Virus record (IMG/VR): IMGVR_UViG_3300025853_000659
Span: 1-23,752 of that record
Direction: 5' to 3' (one strand)
Origin: a virus
DNA: 23,752 bases
In this document: positions 13,857 to 21,447 of the stretch, one piece after another
How positions within the stretch are numbered: the stretch's first letter is position 1
How the letters are laid out: every line of letters begins with the position of its first letter
Made by a program: the position numbers and the translations under genes
Notes under the pieces: generated by a model
Told to the model about the DNA's origin: nothing
What the model saw: only the letters and a program-made list of their open reading frames with translations
Database searches by the model: none

Positions 13857-16397
13857 TTATTGCCCTACACTAATTTTGTAATCAATACCAAGCAGGGTCA
13901 TCTTTAGTGGAACCTCTTGGCCGATTGTTATTTGCCCATCGTAAGTATACCCTAAAATGCCGTGCAATGTCTTGATGCCTGTGTACTCCGGCACGGCACT
14001 GCCAAATACGCCTGTGCCGAACTGCCGAAACGGTATCAGCTTGCCATCAATCGTCAGCGATTGCGTCTCAAACAATTCGGCGTTTACCTCAAAGATACGC
14101 TTCTTAAAGCCCTTTAGGGAGCCGCTGGGCAGGTTTGGCTCAACTGGCAGTGTCTTTACCTCTGGCGTGAAGTTAAGGCCAACCTGATGGCTTGTAGAGG
14201 CCGCTGTGGCAAATGTCACTGTGAATGGGCTAATCCCTACAGTTTGGTCAGGCTCAATGATGCCGTCGCGGATTATCTTAACAGTTTCACCCTCTAGGTG
14301 GCTCATGTTAACAGACGATGCCGCGCCGCCAACAACAGAGCAATCCAGCAATGCGTCTGTATCAAACACCTCAACGTAGTATCTATCAGTCGCGCCAATT
14401 ACAAAATCAACGTCGGTTAGCCTCACCGCGTCACTTGATGTAATTGTTAAATTGCTGCCGCCAGCGGTTGTGCGCGTAATACTGACAACATTAGCAGCGG
14501 GGTTTGGCGCGTAGTACCCAGCAACCGAATTGATGGCCGCTGCCAAATTGTCTGCAACTTGATCATTAGTCAGTGCGCCGCCAACTTGAAACTCTAGCGC
14601 GTTTGCTGGCGCGGCAGTTACCGCAGTAAATGTTGTTGACGTACCGGCGTTGTCGGTTAGGACAACAGTTTCGCCATTAGCTATGTTTGTTGCGTCAGTC
14701 ACAGTAATTGTGGCCGTGGCGTAAGGCACAATAGTTCGCTTTACAACAGTGTAAATATCATCAACGTCAACGCCGATATTTATAAACTCGCCATCGGTTG
14801 TCCACTCTGACGGCGCAATGACGTTCTGGCTGCGTAGCAATGTATAGCAGGCAATGCTGCCGTCGTCGCCATTTACCAGCATCAGGCGGTCGCCTTCATC
14901 GGTTGACGTTGCGACGCGCACCGCCATTTCTTCTGGTGTCTTTAACAAATGCGATGAGAGCAAGGATATCTTTGACGACGTGTAAGCCTGCACCGCGTCA
15001 CTAAAGATAAACTCTTGGATTGCCTTGCCCTGACGCTGAATAAACAGCGTTGAGCCGTCCACGTTCTGCAACCGCAGCCCGGCCTTTGCGCCAAATGCAG
15101 TCTGTTGTTTGACGATCAGATTTGTTGGTGTGATCGGCGTGTCTAGCGTTTGCGGCACATAAAACTCAGCGCCGGTTGTAAATATCTGCAAGTGACGGCC
15201 AGAGTAAATATCAACAATGGCGTTAAATGTGCCAGTGTCCAGCGTCGCCTCAACAGCCGCATCATCGAGGCTCTCGCCCTTATCAAAGTTGAAAAAGTCA
15301 GAAACCCGCGAACCCCAGATAGTTGATGGACGCTGCTTGCTGCCGCCAAAATATAAGCGACCTTCGTGAAATGTGACGCTGCGCGGCCAGCCGCGTGTCG
15401 ATGACCACACATCCTCGTAACCGTGTTCTGTCTCAAAATCTCCGGCATTGATTGTGCTGGTGTCAAAGAATGGTATTTCAACGTAAGCCTTAACCTCGGT
15501 GGCGCTGACATACTGAGTAATACGCGCACGGCCAAAACCATTCAAAGCCACGACAAACTCATCAACCATAGCTGTGCCAAAAGCGTGAACATTATATTGG
15601 CTAGTCGCATCGGGCTGGGTCGTCCAAGCCGGGAACACTGTCAGCACCTTGGTCGCCGCAACGTAATCCTCAACGTGCCGCACCTGACCAGAGCCGGTGC
15701 CACCTGTTATCTGAATAAACATACCATTAGGCGCATCGTCTGTTGTGTAGCTAGTGGCCGCTTTTAGCGTAATTGTATTAGCGCCACCAGCCTGCGCTGT
15801 GCCGGTGTCAGTCGTGACGGCAGACGCGGTTAGCGTTATGTTTCCTGATGTTGCGCTCGGTGTAATATTGTAAGCCGGGATGTGCGTGTCGATATCAAAG
15901 GCATATTTAGGCACAAAGCTAAACGTGATTGTGCTGGCCGTCCAATCGCTGTCTGTTGCACCGCGCAAAATCCTGACTGGCTCCAAATCCTCATGCACGA
16001 CAATCACAGTGTCAGCGGATTGCACCCAGTTCATTTGCGGCAAGATTGCGCTAGTCAGGCTGGCAATCGTCAAATAGTCATTGCCGCTGCCATTGATGTT
16101 TGTGATTTGTGCGCCGTTTTTGAACACATACATTTTGCCGGGCGTAAATACCAGCATATAACTGTCGGAGACGCTGAACTCAAACGACACCATCCGCACT
16201 GCATCAGCCGCGCCGCTGTCTAGCTCGGCAACAAACTTTGTGCCGTCACGACGCTTTGCGCCGCCTTGCGGCTGGATGCTGACATTTCTGGCTGTTGATA
16301 GGCCAGATTTATATTGGCTGATATCAGTACGCGCCCGCAGCTTTGGATCAAGCTCACCAGCCGTAAAATCATTCTGTATCTGAATGATGCGGCTCAT
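13857..16397 (-). CDS. Tail tubular protein B / nozzle (T7 gp12-like, 846 aa)
   Basis: Forms the conical nozzle of the podoviral tail below the gp11-like adaptor. The N-terminus has the family pattern IQNDFTAGELDPKLRARTDI, then SGLSTARNVSIQPQGGAKRR (residues 31-50), which is diagnostic to my eye. The central part has RSVTFHEGRLYFGGSKQRPS (339-358) and the C-terminus ends in beta-rich LGIDYKISVGQ. The length is near T7 gp12 (794). Two Thr/Asn/Ala-rich beta segments, at about 180-268 and 557-668, look like inserted domains. One nucleotide separates its start from the stop of the gp11-like gene. Confidence 0.93.
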   Translation of the reverse strand: MSRIIQIQNDFTAGELDPKLRARTDISQYKSGLSTARNVSIQPQGGAKRRDGTKFVAELDSGAADAVRMVSFEFSVSDSYMLVFTPGKMYVFKNGAQITNINGSGNDYLTIASLTSAILPQMNWVQSADTVIVVHEDLEPVRILRGATDSDWTASTITFSFVPKYAFDIDTHIPAYNITPSATSGNITLTASAVTTDTGTAQAGGANTITLKAATSYTTDDAPNGMFIQITGGTGSGQVRHVEDYVAATKVLTVFPAWTTQPDATSQYNVHAFGTAMVDEFVVALNGFGRARITQYVSATEVKAYVEIPFFDTSTINAGDFETEHGYEDVWSSTRGWPRSVTFHEGRLYFGGSKQRPSTIWGSRVSDFFNFDKGESLDDAAVEATLDTGTFNAIVDIYSGRHLQIFTTGAEFYVPQTLDTPITPTNLIVKQQTAFGAKAGLRLQNVDGSTLFIQRQGKAIQEFIFSDAVQAYTSSKISLLSSHLLKTPEEMAVRVATSTDEGDRLMLVNGDDGSIACYTLLRSQNVIAPSEWTTDGEFINIGVDVDDIYTVVKRTIVPYATATITVTDATNIANGETVVLTDNAGTSTTFTAVTAAPANALEFQVGGALTNDQVADNLAAAINSVAGYYAPNPAANVVSITRTTAGGSNLTITSSDAVRLTDVDFVIGATDRYYVEVFDTDALLDCSVVGGAASSVNMSHLEGETVKIIRDGIIEPDQTVGISPFTVTFATAASTSHQVGLNFTPEVKTLPVEPNLPSGSLKGFKKRIFEVNAELFETQSLTIDGKLIPFRQFGTGVFGSAVPEYTGIKTLHGILGYTYDGQITIGQEVPLKMTLLGIDYKISVGQ

Positions 16398-16398
16398 G

Positions 16399-17013
16399 TT
16401 AGTACCTTATGTCTGAAATCGGGAACTCTTGTATTTGCTGTGCTGGTCGGTCAGCGCCGTCAATGTTAATGGCAACGCGCACCAGACCGCCGCGCATATT
16501 TTCTGCTGGCGCACCATATGCCTTCGTGTGGTAATAATCAGCCTTGGTAATCTGATCAGTGATAGGCTCGGCAAATTCTGCCGCGAGCGCCATCTTTAGC
16601 AGCCGCACAAAGTATGGCGGGAAAATAGCTGGCTCTGGGCGAAACTGGTAATCAATCCAGACATCTTCGTAATTTGTGTAAAGACCTAGGCTGTAAACCT
16701 CAAAGTCACGCACCGGCAGCGCACCAATTGCGCCTGTGTTAAATACAGCCTTTGGGTTTCCAAGGATGTCGCCGGGCAAAGCGTAAGTGTATTTCCATTC
16801 GTTGATCGGCGTACCGGCAAGCTGCGCAAGCCTGACTTTTTTGACTGACCAAGAATAAGCATATTGCATTAAGAGGGTGTCGCGCACGTCGTCATAAAGA
16901 CGGTCAGCGATTTGTGCTTCATCGGTGCCAGTCGCAAACGATGAAAGCGGGGCAGCGCCCAGCATGATCAGAGCCTCGGAACATATAGATAGTTTGGTAT
17001 CGCCCTGCGCCAT
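16399..17013 (-). CDS. Tail tubular protein A / adaptor (T7 gp11-like, 204 aa)
   Basis: The ring that joins portal and nozzle in podoviruses. The N-terminus LSICSEALIMLGAAPLSSFA is the usual head-tail adaptor helix; the next section has YDDVRDTLLMQYAYSWSVKK (residues 40-59) and WKYTYALPGD (73-82), the conserved W-x-Y-x-Y-x-L-P motif of the family. The second half has YVRLLKMALAAEFA-type helices (FVRLLKMALAAEFAEPITDQ). The length is close to T7 gp11 (196 aa). GGAG lies about 8 nt before the ATG, just after a strong hairpin that closes the capsid unit. Confidence 0.93.
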   Translation of the reverse strand: MAQGDTKLSICSEALIMLGAAPLSSFATGTDEAQIADRLYDDVRDTLLMQYAYSWSVKKVRLAQLAGTPINEWKYTYALPGDILGNPKAVFNTGAIGALPVRDFEVYSLGLYTNYEDVWIDYQFRPEPAIFPPYFVRLLKMALAAEFAEPITDQITKADYYHTKAYGAPAENMRGGLVRVAINIDGADRPAQQIQEFPISDIRY

Positions 17014-17021
17014 TACGCCAC

Positions 17022-17058
17022 TCCAAAATGGGGAAATGGGGCGGCTTGCGCCGCCCCA
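17022..17058 (-). terminator. Strong hairpin after the decoration gene (terminator or mRNA stabiliser)
   Basis: On the minus strand a perfect stem GGGGCGGC/GCCGCCCC (plus strand 17038-17045 with 17050-17057, extended by one T-A pair at 17037/17058) encloses a GCAA tetraloop. It is followed by ATTTCCCCATTTT rather than a clean T run. The hairpin begins 7 nt after the stop of the 90-aa gene, and the gp11-like ATG follows it closely. It may act as a partial terminator that limits readthrough from capsid to tail genes, or protect the 3' end of the capsid message. Confidence 0.65.
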
Positions 17059-17064
17059 CTATTA

Positions 17065-17337
17065 TTAGTCTGTGTCGGTCATGCTGATGGCTGTGCCATC
17101 GGTCACGTCGACCACACCAGAAGCGTTTGACGCCACCATCACAATTGACAGTGTTGGTGTCGCGCTGTCGTGAACGAAGATGATGTCGCCGACTGCCAGA
17201 GTGTCTGACAGATCATTGAAATATCCCGCTGTGTTCACAGTCGCAATCGCGTCTGCTGATGTGTAAGTGTACATTGATGGTGCGTTGCCTTTTTTAGCTG
17301 CACCGATCACGTTCCAACCTGCTGAAGAGAAAGCCAT
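17065..17337 (-). CDS. Small head protein, probable capsid decoration protein (90 aa)
   Basis: A small beta-rich protein lying directly after the major capsid gene. Recognisable blocks are SMYTYTSADAIATVNTAGYF (residues 21-40), LAVGDIIFVHDSATPT (47-62) and ASGVVDVTDG. This layout (M-Y-x-Y-x-T-x-D-x-x-A-T-V-N-x-x-G-Y-F, then D-x-L-x-V-G-D-x-I-F-V) is frequent for small proteins encoded next to phage capsid genes, often annotated as decoration or head-stabilising proteins; the exact role here is inferred. A consensus AAGGAG overlaps the end of the capsid gene, 8 nt before the ATG, so strong translation is expected, in line with a high-copy structural protein. Confidence 0.75.
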   Translation of the reverse strand: MAFSSAGWNVIGAAKKGNAPSMYTYTSADAIATVNTAGYFNDLSDTLAVGDIIFVHDSATPTLSIVMVASNASGVVDVTDGTAISMTDTD

Positions 17338-17351
17338 TGTCTAAACTCCTT

Positions 17352-18185
17352 CTATTCAGTTGCGCTGATGGCAACGATACCTTCGGCGTCAATGGCTACT
17401 GCACCAGCAGAGAACATTGAAGCTACCAAAAAGCTCGTTTTTTCAGCGACATAGTTGATTTCAGTCTTTTGGTTCATGCCAATGCCCATACCGACTGCAT
17501 CTTTATGGAATGCAAAGCAGGTGCGGGTTGATGGCTTTGGCAGGCCGCCTTCGTCGCGGTCGCCAATTGTGATGAACTTAAAGCCAAGGAAGGTATCAAG
17601 CTGGCCTTGAACAAGAGCTTTAACGGCAGCGTAATCGCTAGATGCGATCTTGGTGTCGTCAAGCAATGCAGCCAGACCTGATGCGTGGATCAGCATACAG
17701 CGATCCTGTGCTGGTACGTTGCCAGTGTCGAGAAGCTCTTTAGCCTCAAGCAACTTAGCAAGGTTCATGTTTGTACCCGCGCCACCAACTGTTGTAGCAA
17801 CAGTCAATGCTGTACCAGAGCCAGACAGCGCATCAATCACTAGCTGATCCATACGACGCCCGATTGCACCTGACACTACCTGCACCAATTCACGACGCTC
17901 ATCAAAGTTGATTTTCTGCTGTGAAAAGATGTCTGAGTATTCAGCAGCAATGTAGTCTGACATTGTTGCGGTTACTTGTGAGTACGACACATTCAGAGGT
18001 GTTACGTCTGTCTGTGGTACGCGAATGGTCGCGGTTCCCTTACCGATTTTTGGGAACTTGACCTGTGAGCCTTCGACATTTGTCCGCTCACGCACTACGC
18101 CAGCAAGGGCGCGTTGAGCGGCATAGGCTTGTTTGACCTCTGCATCGAAGAGCTGCACAAACGCATTTGAAACGCCTACAGCCAT
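17352..18185 (-). CDS. Major capsid protein (HK97-fold type, 277 aa)
   Basis: Builds the icosahedral shell. The N-terminal part has SNAFVQLFDAEVKQAYAAQR and a V-E-G-S-Q-V-K-F-P-K-I stretch (E-loop region, about 38-48). The middle has RRMDQLVIDALSGSGTALTV, and the end has INYVAEKTSFLVASMFSAGA (244-263), where the family has its P-domain strand and the conserved closing A-V-x-x-D-x-E-G-I-V-x-I. There is no obvious N-terminal pro-segment. The 277 aa are on the small side for the fold (T7 gp10A has 345). AGGA precedes the ATG by 9 nt. The gene has its own candidate promoter and follows a terminator. There is no slippery site near the stop that would suggest a T7-like 10A/10B frameshift. Confidence 0.9.
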   Translation of the reverse strand: MAVGVSNAFVQLFDAEVKQAYAAQRALAGVVRERTNVEGSQVKFPKIGKGTATIRVPQTDVTPLNVSYSQVTATMSDYIAAEYSDIFSQQKINFDERRELVQVVSGAIGRRMDQLVIDALSGSGTALTVATTVGGAGTNMNLAKLLEAKELLDTGNVPAQDRCMLIHASGLAALLDDTKIASSDYAAVKALVQGQLDTFLGFKFITIGDRDEGGLPKPSTRTCFAFHKDAVGMGIGMNQKTEINYVAEKTSFLVASMFSAGAVAIDAEGIVAISATE

Positions 18186-18252
18186 TTCTCTATTCCTTTT
18201 GTAAAAGTTAAAGCACGATTTAACGCCAAACAGGTATCCTAAAAGGGCTGCG

Positions 18253-18281
18253 GCTTGGGCATATACGCTACGCCCCCAAGC
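18253..18281 (-). other. Hairpin in the capsid leader region
   Basis: An inverted repeat gcttggg (18253-18259) and cccaagc (18275-18281) gives a 7-bp stem with a 15-nt loop. The loop and stem contain part of the candidate -10 element, so the pairing and the promoter share bases. It could be a leader structure of transcripts that come from upstream, for example a processing or stability element, or be coincidental to a palindromic operator-like arrangement. Confidence 0.4.
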
Positions 18282-18288
18282 GGGTCAA
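18260..18288 (-). promoter_or_regulatory. Candidate sigma70-type promoter for the capsid unit
   Basis: On the minus strand TTGACC (18288-18283) is separated by exactly 17 nt from TATATG (18265-18260). The -35 matches consensus in 5 of 6 positions and the -10 in 4 of 6. It lies about 75 nt upstream of the capsid ATG and downstream of a terminator, in the only sizeable intergenic region of the window, where an independent promoter would make sense. A second TTGACA occurs at 18312-18317 on the same strand but has no good -10 at the right distance. A phage RNA polymerase promoter of unknown consensus could also lie here. Confidence 0.5.
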
Positions 18289-18328
18289 ACAGGCCGCAAA
18301 GCGGGTATCTGTCAATAGGGATTGTATA

Positions 18329-18359
18329 AGAAAAAGCGAGGGCTGTAAACAACCCTCGC
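18329..18359 (-). terminator. Rho-independent terminator after the scaffold gene
   Basis: On the minus strand GCGAGGG pairs perfectly with CCCTCGC (plus strand 18353-18359 and 18336-18342) around a 10-nt loop that can pair further (TGT with ACA), followed immediately by TTTTTCTT. The hairpin begins 7 nt after the scaffold stop codon. The form is a classical intrinsic terminator for leftward transcription, ending the terminase-portal-scaffold unit. The noncoding region 18186-18365 holds this element, a leader hairpin, a candidate promoter and the capsid ribosome site; I see no gene in it. Confidence 0.8.
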
Positions 18360-18365
18360 AATTGG

Positions 18366-19136
18366 TTAGATTGTTGAATATTCATCGTTACCGTAGGCTT
18401 GCTCAAAGAGCTTTTCAACCTTGGCACGATACGCCGGGTCGGTCTGATATTCTGGCTTTCCGACCATTGACATCAATTCATCTTTTGACGGCGCACCAGC
18501 GGCAGGCCCGACATCAACAGGGATGGTTTTGTCGCCGTAGTAATTGCGAACCTTTTGCAAGGCTTTCATGCCTTGCGCCGTGCCACCCATAATGCGGAAC
18601 TCTTCAAAGTCATCCGCTGACCAGACGCCCTTGCGAACCAGCCCCGACGCCCAGTCTGTCATCGACTTAATAACAACGTCGGCGTTTTTGCCGAGCTTTT
18701 CGTATTCTTCCTTATACGAAATCTCTGCGGCCTCTGCCTCATCGCCAGCCATTGAGATGAACTTGCTGGCAAGCTCTTCAAAGGCTGCTTGGCTTACGCC
18801 ATTCTCTTTAGCCCAATCCTTGTATGTAGCGTAAAGCTCGTCATCCTCTGGGATGCCTGCCTCTTTAAATACGCTATCATCATATTCCTCTGGGGCTTTG
18901 TGCTTGCCTTGGCTAAATTTCTTTTGCAATTCAGCATAGGCATTTGCCAAATCTTCCGGCTGATTAAATTTTTCCGGCAACCACTCTGGCCGGGCATCAG
19001 CCTCTTCAGATGCAACTGCATCACTTGCAACCGTCTCATTATCAGGTTTGATGTGTGAGATTGTTTCTTCTGCTTGCTGCTGGTTATCGTCGCTCTCAAT
19101 TTGAGCATCGGCCAGCAGGCCATCAGTTTCGTTCAT
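18366..19136 (-). CDS. Scaffolding / capsid assembly protein (256 aa)
   Basis: An acidic, largely helical protein lying between portal and capsid, the expected place of the scaffold (T7 gp9, 307 aa). Residues 1-50 are disordered and acidic (Asp/Glu/Gln/Ala). Then comes the block WLPEKFNQPEDLANAYAELQ (52-71) with KKF, followed by APEEYD, typical of podoviral scaffold or capsid-assembly proteins. Residues 95-190 are helical (KDWAKENGVSQAAFEELASK), and the C-terminal part (KPEYQTDPAYRAKVEKLFEQ) contains the basic helix that usually binds the shell. The ATG overlaps the TGA of the Bbp19-like gene (ATGA). Confidence 0.87.
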   Translation of the reverse strand: MNETDGLLADAQIESDDNQQQAEETISHIKPDNETVASDAVASEEADARPEWLPEKFNQPEDLANAYAELQKKFSQGKHKAPEEYDDSVFKEAGIPEDDELYATYKDWAKENGVSQAAFEELASKFISMAGDEAEAAEISYKEEYEKLGKNADVVIKSMTDWASGLVRKGVWSADDFEEFRIMGGTAQGMKALQKVRNYYGDKTIPVDVGPAAGAPSKDELMSMVGKPEYQTDPAYRAKVEKLFEQAYGNDEYSTI

Positions 19137-19402
19137 AGTGATCTCGCTCTTTTCATGCGCCGCTCAATTTCTCTGACCAGACTATTCTGGCCTTCCCTAG
19201 CATAACCGTGTGAAGCATCCTCGCCGGGATACCACGTTGGCTGCTCTATCGTCAGTGACCTTAGATGAGTGAGCAGCTTTGCCCCATCGTCACTGGCGAA
19301 TACGCGCAAATACAGACGATCAACGTCGTCTTTATCTACCTGCTGTTTTTCTGCAATTGTCGGGTCTACGTTTTGTAGACCTTCCCACCCTGTCGCGTTC
19401 AT
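19133..19402 (-). CDS. Bbp19-like small phage protein (89 aa)
   Basis: A small conserved protein of the type first named in Bordetella phage BPP-1 (Bbp19). The diagnostic stretch is DVDRLYLRVFASDDGAKLLT (26-45), then HLRSLTIEQPTW and the C-terminal REGQNSLVREIERRMKRAR. The function is not known to me; its genomic place between portal and scaffold suggests a head-assembly or minor structural role. The start at 19402 is preferred over the ORF's upstream Met (19429), because AAGGGG lies 8 nt before it and it follows the portal stop by 1 nt, whereas the longer form would overlap the portal gene. Confidence 0.8.
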   Translation of the reverse strand: MNATGWEGLQNVDPTIAEKQQVDKDDVDRLYLRVFASDDGAKLLTHLRSLTIEQPTWYPGEDASHGYAREGQNSLVREIERRMKRARSL

Positions 19403-19403
19403 A

Positions 19404-20966
19404 CTACACCCCTTCTGGCGGTGCCTCACCTTGTGGCATTTCGCCCGCCTCTGCTTGCGCCGCCATCTGGGCGGCTTCCATTGCCTGCTGCATCATCTCG
19501 GCGCGTTCCTCTGGCGTAGTGCGTAGGCTCGCCGGAATGCCGAGCTTGTCAGCAACATAGTCTGCAATGCTGCCAGTCTTGACAGCCATCTGACCCTCTG
19601 GGCCAAGGGCTGACGACATTTGCACCCACTGCATAATTTTCTCGATGTCGCCCATATTCTGAGCCTGCGCAATTGGGCTGACCGGCGTTACCTTTACCTC
19701 TAGCCCATTGACGCGCAGTGGCATCTCAATCATGCCGCGCTCATCCATCACATATAGGATGCGGCTAATCAGCGGCACCATAGTCTCAGTGATCAGACGG
19801 CCAAAGGCAGACCCAAGGTTCTGTGCCAACTCTTTCATACGTTCTGCAATTTCTGTGGCTGACCGGGCTGACATATTATCTGGCGGCAGTGTGTCGTCGA
19901 GCAAAATCTTTTTTACGTTCATGCGCAAGTCATTGATGATGATCTGCGACACGTTGAAATCACCAGAGCGCGGCAACATCCGCAAGCTCTCGCCTGACGG
20001 CCCGCCGTTACGCGCAACAGGGATAATTGCACCCGGCGCAATGCGAATTGCCTGCGGGTTTAGGACGCCATCGTCAGCCGCCGTGTAAACGCCGGCAATA
20101 GACAAGCTGGCATTTTTCAGCAGCAACTCTAGCGTTTTGTTTAGCGTCTTGATGTCAGGAATAGCTGTCACAAGCGGCCCGCGACCGTAAACCTCACCGG
20201 CGACCTTCATATAACGCGCCACAATCCAAGGCGACGATTTCATGCGGCGCATTAGCAAGCCCTCTTTGCCTTCAGCCCAGATGACGTGATAGCAATAATC
20301 GCCTTCCTCTGGGTCATACAAGGTCGCCTCTACAAGCTCGATTTCTTCTGTCGGCTTGTCGTCAATCATGCGCTGCAAGCGTGGTGGGATTTCAGCGTCA
20401 GCCCAATGCTGGTTGATGGCCTCGCCCTTCATGCGCATACGCCGGTAAACATTATCGACCTTGCCGTGCGCACCTTCCTCAATGCTGACAAGGTACTGCG
20501 GCACGGCAGTAAAGCGGATTGGCGTCAAATCATCGCCGGGCTGCACCAGCATACAAGCGGTGCCAACCGCCAGATCAAGCAAGAACTCGCCCATAGCCAA
20601 GTCAAAGTTAGACTGGCGCAACACGCTGAACATTGTGTCGGCATACATATCCAGCGCAATCTGCGCCTCAATGCGGCGATCCTCTGGGATATCTGGCCCC
20701 GGCTCTAGGCGGCACCACGGCGCGTAAGGTGGGAACAGGCCAGACTGGATGCGGTTCGCAAAGCGCTGCGTCGCATTGATGGCGGTACTGTCGAACACGC
20801 GCACCATTTTATTTTGCCCCGGAGAGCCGCCACCCTCATAGTAGCCATCGTAAAGATTGCGTTGCGGCAAGCCGAACTCGTAGCAATCTTCATAAATCTG
20901 ACGCCAGTTATCTTTGCGACGCTGCGCCACGTCGTGACGCTTTAGGATATCTTCAACACTATGCAC
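19404..20966 (-). CDS. Portal protein, head-tail connector (T7 gp8-like, 520 aa)
   Basis: A dodecameric ring at the DNA-entry vertex. The N-terminus DNWRQIYEDCYEFGLPQRNL (19-38) and the motif FDSTAINATQRFANRIQSGL (58-77) are the usual start of gp8-type portals. The clip/stem part has GEVYGRGPLVTAIPDIKTLN (257-276) and PPDNMSARSATEIAERMKEL (361-380). The C-terminal tail (485-520) is a Gln/Ala/Glu-rich helix, also typical. The length is near T7 gp8 (536). The start is a GTG that overlaps the TAG of the 99-aa gene by 8 nt. The scaffold and Bbp19-like genes follow closely. Confidence 0.95.
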   Translation of the reverse strand: MHSVEDILKRHDVAQRRKDNWRQIYEDCYEFGLPQRNLYDGYYEGGGSPGQNKMVRVFDSTAINATQRFANRIQSGLFPPYAPWCRLEPGPDIPEDRRIEAQIALDMYADTMFSVLRQSNFDLAMGEFLLDLAVGTACMLVQPGDDLTPIRFTAVPQYLVSIEEGAHGKVDNVYRRMRMKGEAINQHWADAEIPPRLQRMIDDKPTEEIELVEATLYDPEEGDYCYHVIWAEGKEGLLMRRMKSSPWIVARYMKVAGEVYGRGPLVTAIPDIKTLNKTLELLLKNASLSIAGVYTAADDGVLNPQAIRIAPGAIIPVARNGGPSGESLRMLPRSGDFNVSQIIINDLRMNVKKILLDDTLPPDNMSARSATEIAERMKELAQNLGSAFGRLITETMVPLISRILYVMDERGMIEMPLRVNGLEVKVTPVSPIAQAQNMGDIEKIMQWVQMSSALGPEGQMAVKTGSIADYVADKLGIPASLRTTPEERAEMMQQAMEAAQMAAQAEAGEMPQGEAPPEGV

Positions 20967-21258
20967 TGGCTTCGTTCCTTTTGCTTATAGCTGCCGCTTT
21001 TTTCTTGGCGTCTGCCTTGGAGCTTGCGCCCCAAGCGCGAAGCGACAAGAGCAGGCGCGTTGGTTCGCCGTTCTTATATTCCGGCCCCGGCATCCCGCCC
21101 ATACGCGCCAAGAATGATGCGCGGCGCGGATTGTCGCCAGACTTGACTGGCGCTTTTAGGTTCATGCCCTCGGCTTTAGCTGAAGCCCTGCCTTTGGCGT
21201 TCAAGCCGCCGGATGGGTTCTTGCCCTCAGACCGTTGCCAAGCTGGTGTTTTAGCCAC
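20959..21258 (-). CDS. Conserved phage protein, DUF6321-like (99 aa)
   Basis: A basic, Gly/Ala/Lys-rich protein with a very recognisable sequence: AWQRSEGKNPSGGLNAKGRA (residues 6-25), a SGDNPRRASFLARMGGMPGP block (40-59), and RLLLSLRAWGASSKADAKKK (68-87). This matches my memory of the DUF6321 family, found in many phages between packaging and head genes or elsewhere; its function is unknown to me. The gene uses a GTG start overlapping the preceding 53-aa gene by 8 nt, and itself overlaps the GTG start of the portal gene by 8 nt. A minor virion or nucleic-acid-binding role would fit the charge, without further evidence. Confidence 0.8.
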   Translation of the reverse strand: MAKTPAWQRSEGKNPSGGLNAKGRASAKAEGMNLKAPVKSGDNPRRASFLARMGGMPGPEYKNGEPTRLLLSLRAWGASSKADAKKKAAAISKRNEASA

Positions 21259-21412
21259 GCGCTGCCCTCATGTTATCAACGAGGTTTGGGTATGGACGCC
21301 CAGCCTTTGCTGCCGCCCGCATAGCCTTGCGCTTCTGTGCTGGGCTTAAACCTTTCGGCTTACCCAAGCCCTTTGGCCGGTCTTTATCCCAAACCTCTTT
21401 TTTCTTTTCCAT
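21251..21412 (-). CDS. Small basic phage protein (53 aa)
   Basis: The ORF begins MEKKKEVWDKDRPKGLGKPK and continues LSPAQKRKAMRAAAKAGRPY before a C-terminal PNLVDNMRAARG. The L-S-P-A-Q-K-x-K-A-x-x-x-A-x-A-G-R-P-Y-P-N-x-V-D-N segment is one I recall from small phage proteins encoded near terminase and portal genes. Its ATG shares a base with the stop of the 11-aa ORF (TAATG), and its own stop overlaps the GTG start of the next gene by 8 nt. Unknown function; strongly basic, so nucleic-acid contact is possible. Confidence 0.65.
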   Translation of the reverse strand: MEKKKEVWDKDRPKGLGKPKGLSPAQKRKAMRAAAKAGRPYPNLVDNMRAARG

Positions 21413-21447
21413 TACTTGCCGTAACCCTTGCCTTTTTTCTTACCCAT
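21412..21447 (-). CDS. Possible micro-ORF MGKKKGKGYGK (11 aa)
   Basis: An 11-codon ORF reading MGKKKGKGYGK. AAAGGTG lies 7 nt before its ATG. It overlaps the end of the 44-aa gene by 8 nt, and its TAA overlaps the ATG of the 53-aa gene (TAATG). Tiny Lys/Gly-rich peptides of exactly this type occur as separate ORFs in many phages in my memory. It may be a real peptide or a coupling device that carries ribosomes from one gene to the next. It is too short to prove from one sequence. Confidence 0.45.
   Translation of the reverse strand: MGKKKGKGYGK

Noticed and set aside
17338-17400. T7-like programmed frameshift at the end of the capsid gene
   Set aside because: No slippery heptamer near the capsid stop, and the next gene has its own AAGGAG and ATG.
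18239-18427. 62-aa frame on the minus strand across the scaffold-capsid intergenic region
   Set aside because: It runs through the terminator and the promoter region, has no ribosome site and a low-complexity product.
19403-19429. N-terminal extension (9 residues) of the Bbp19-like protein
   Set aside because: It lies inside the portal gene, and the internal ATG at 19402 has a well-spaced AAGGGG and begins with the expected sequence.
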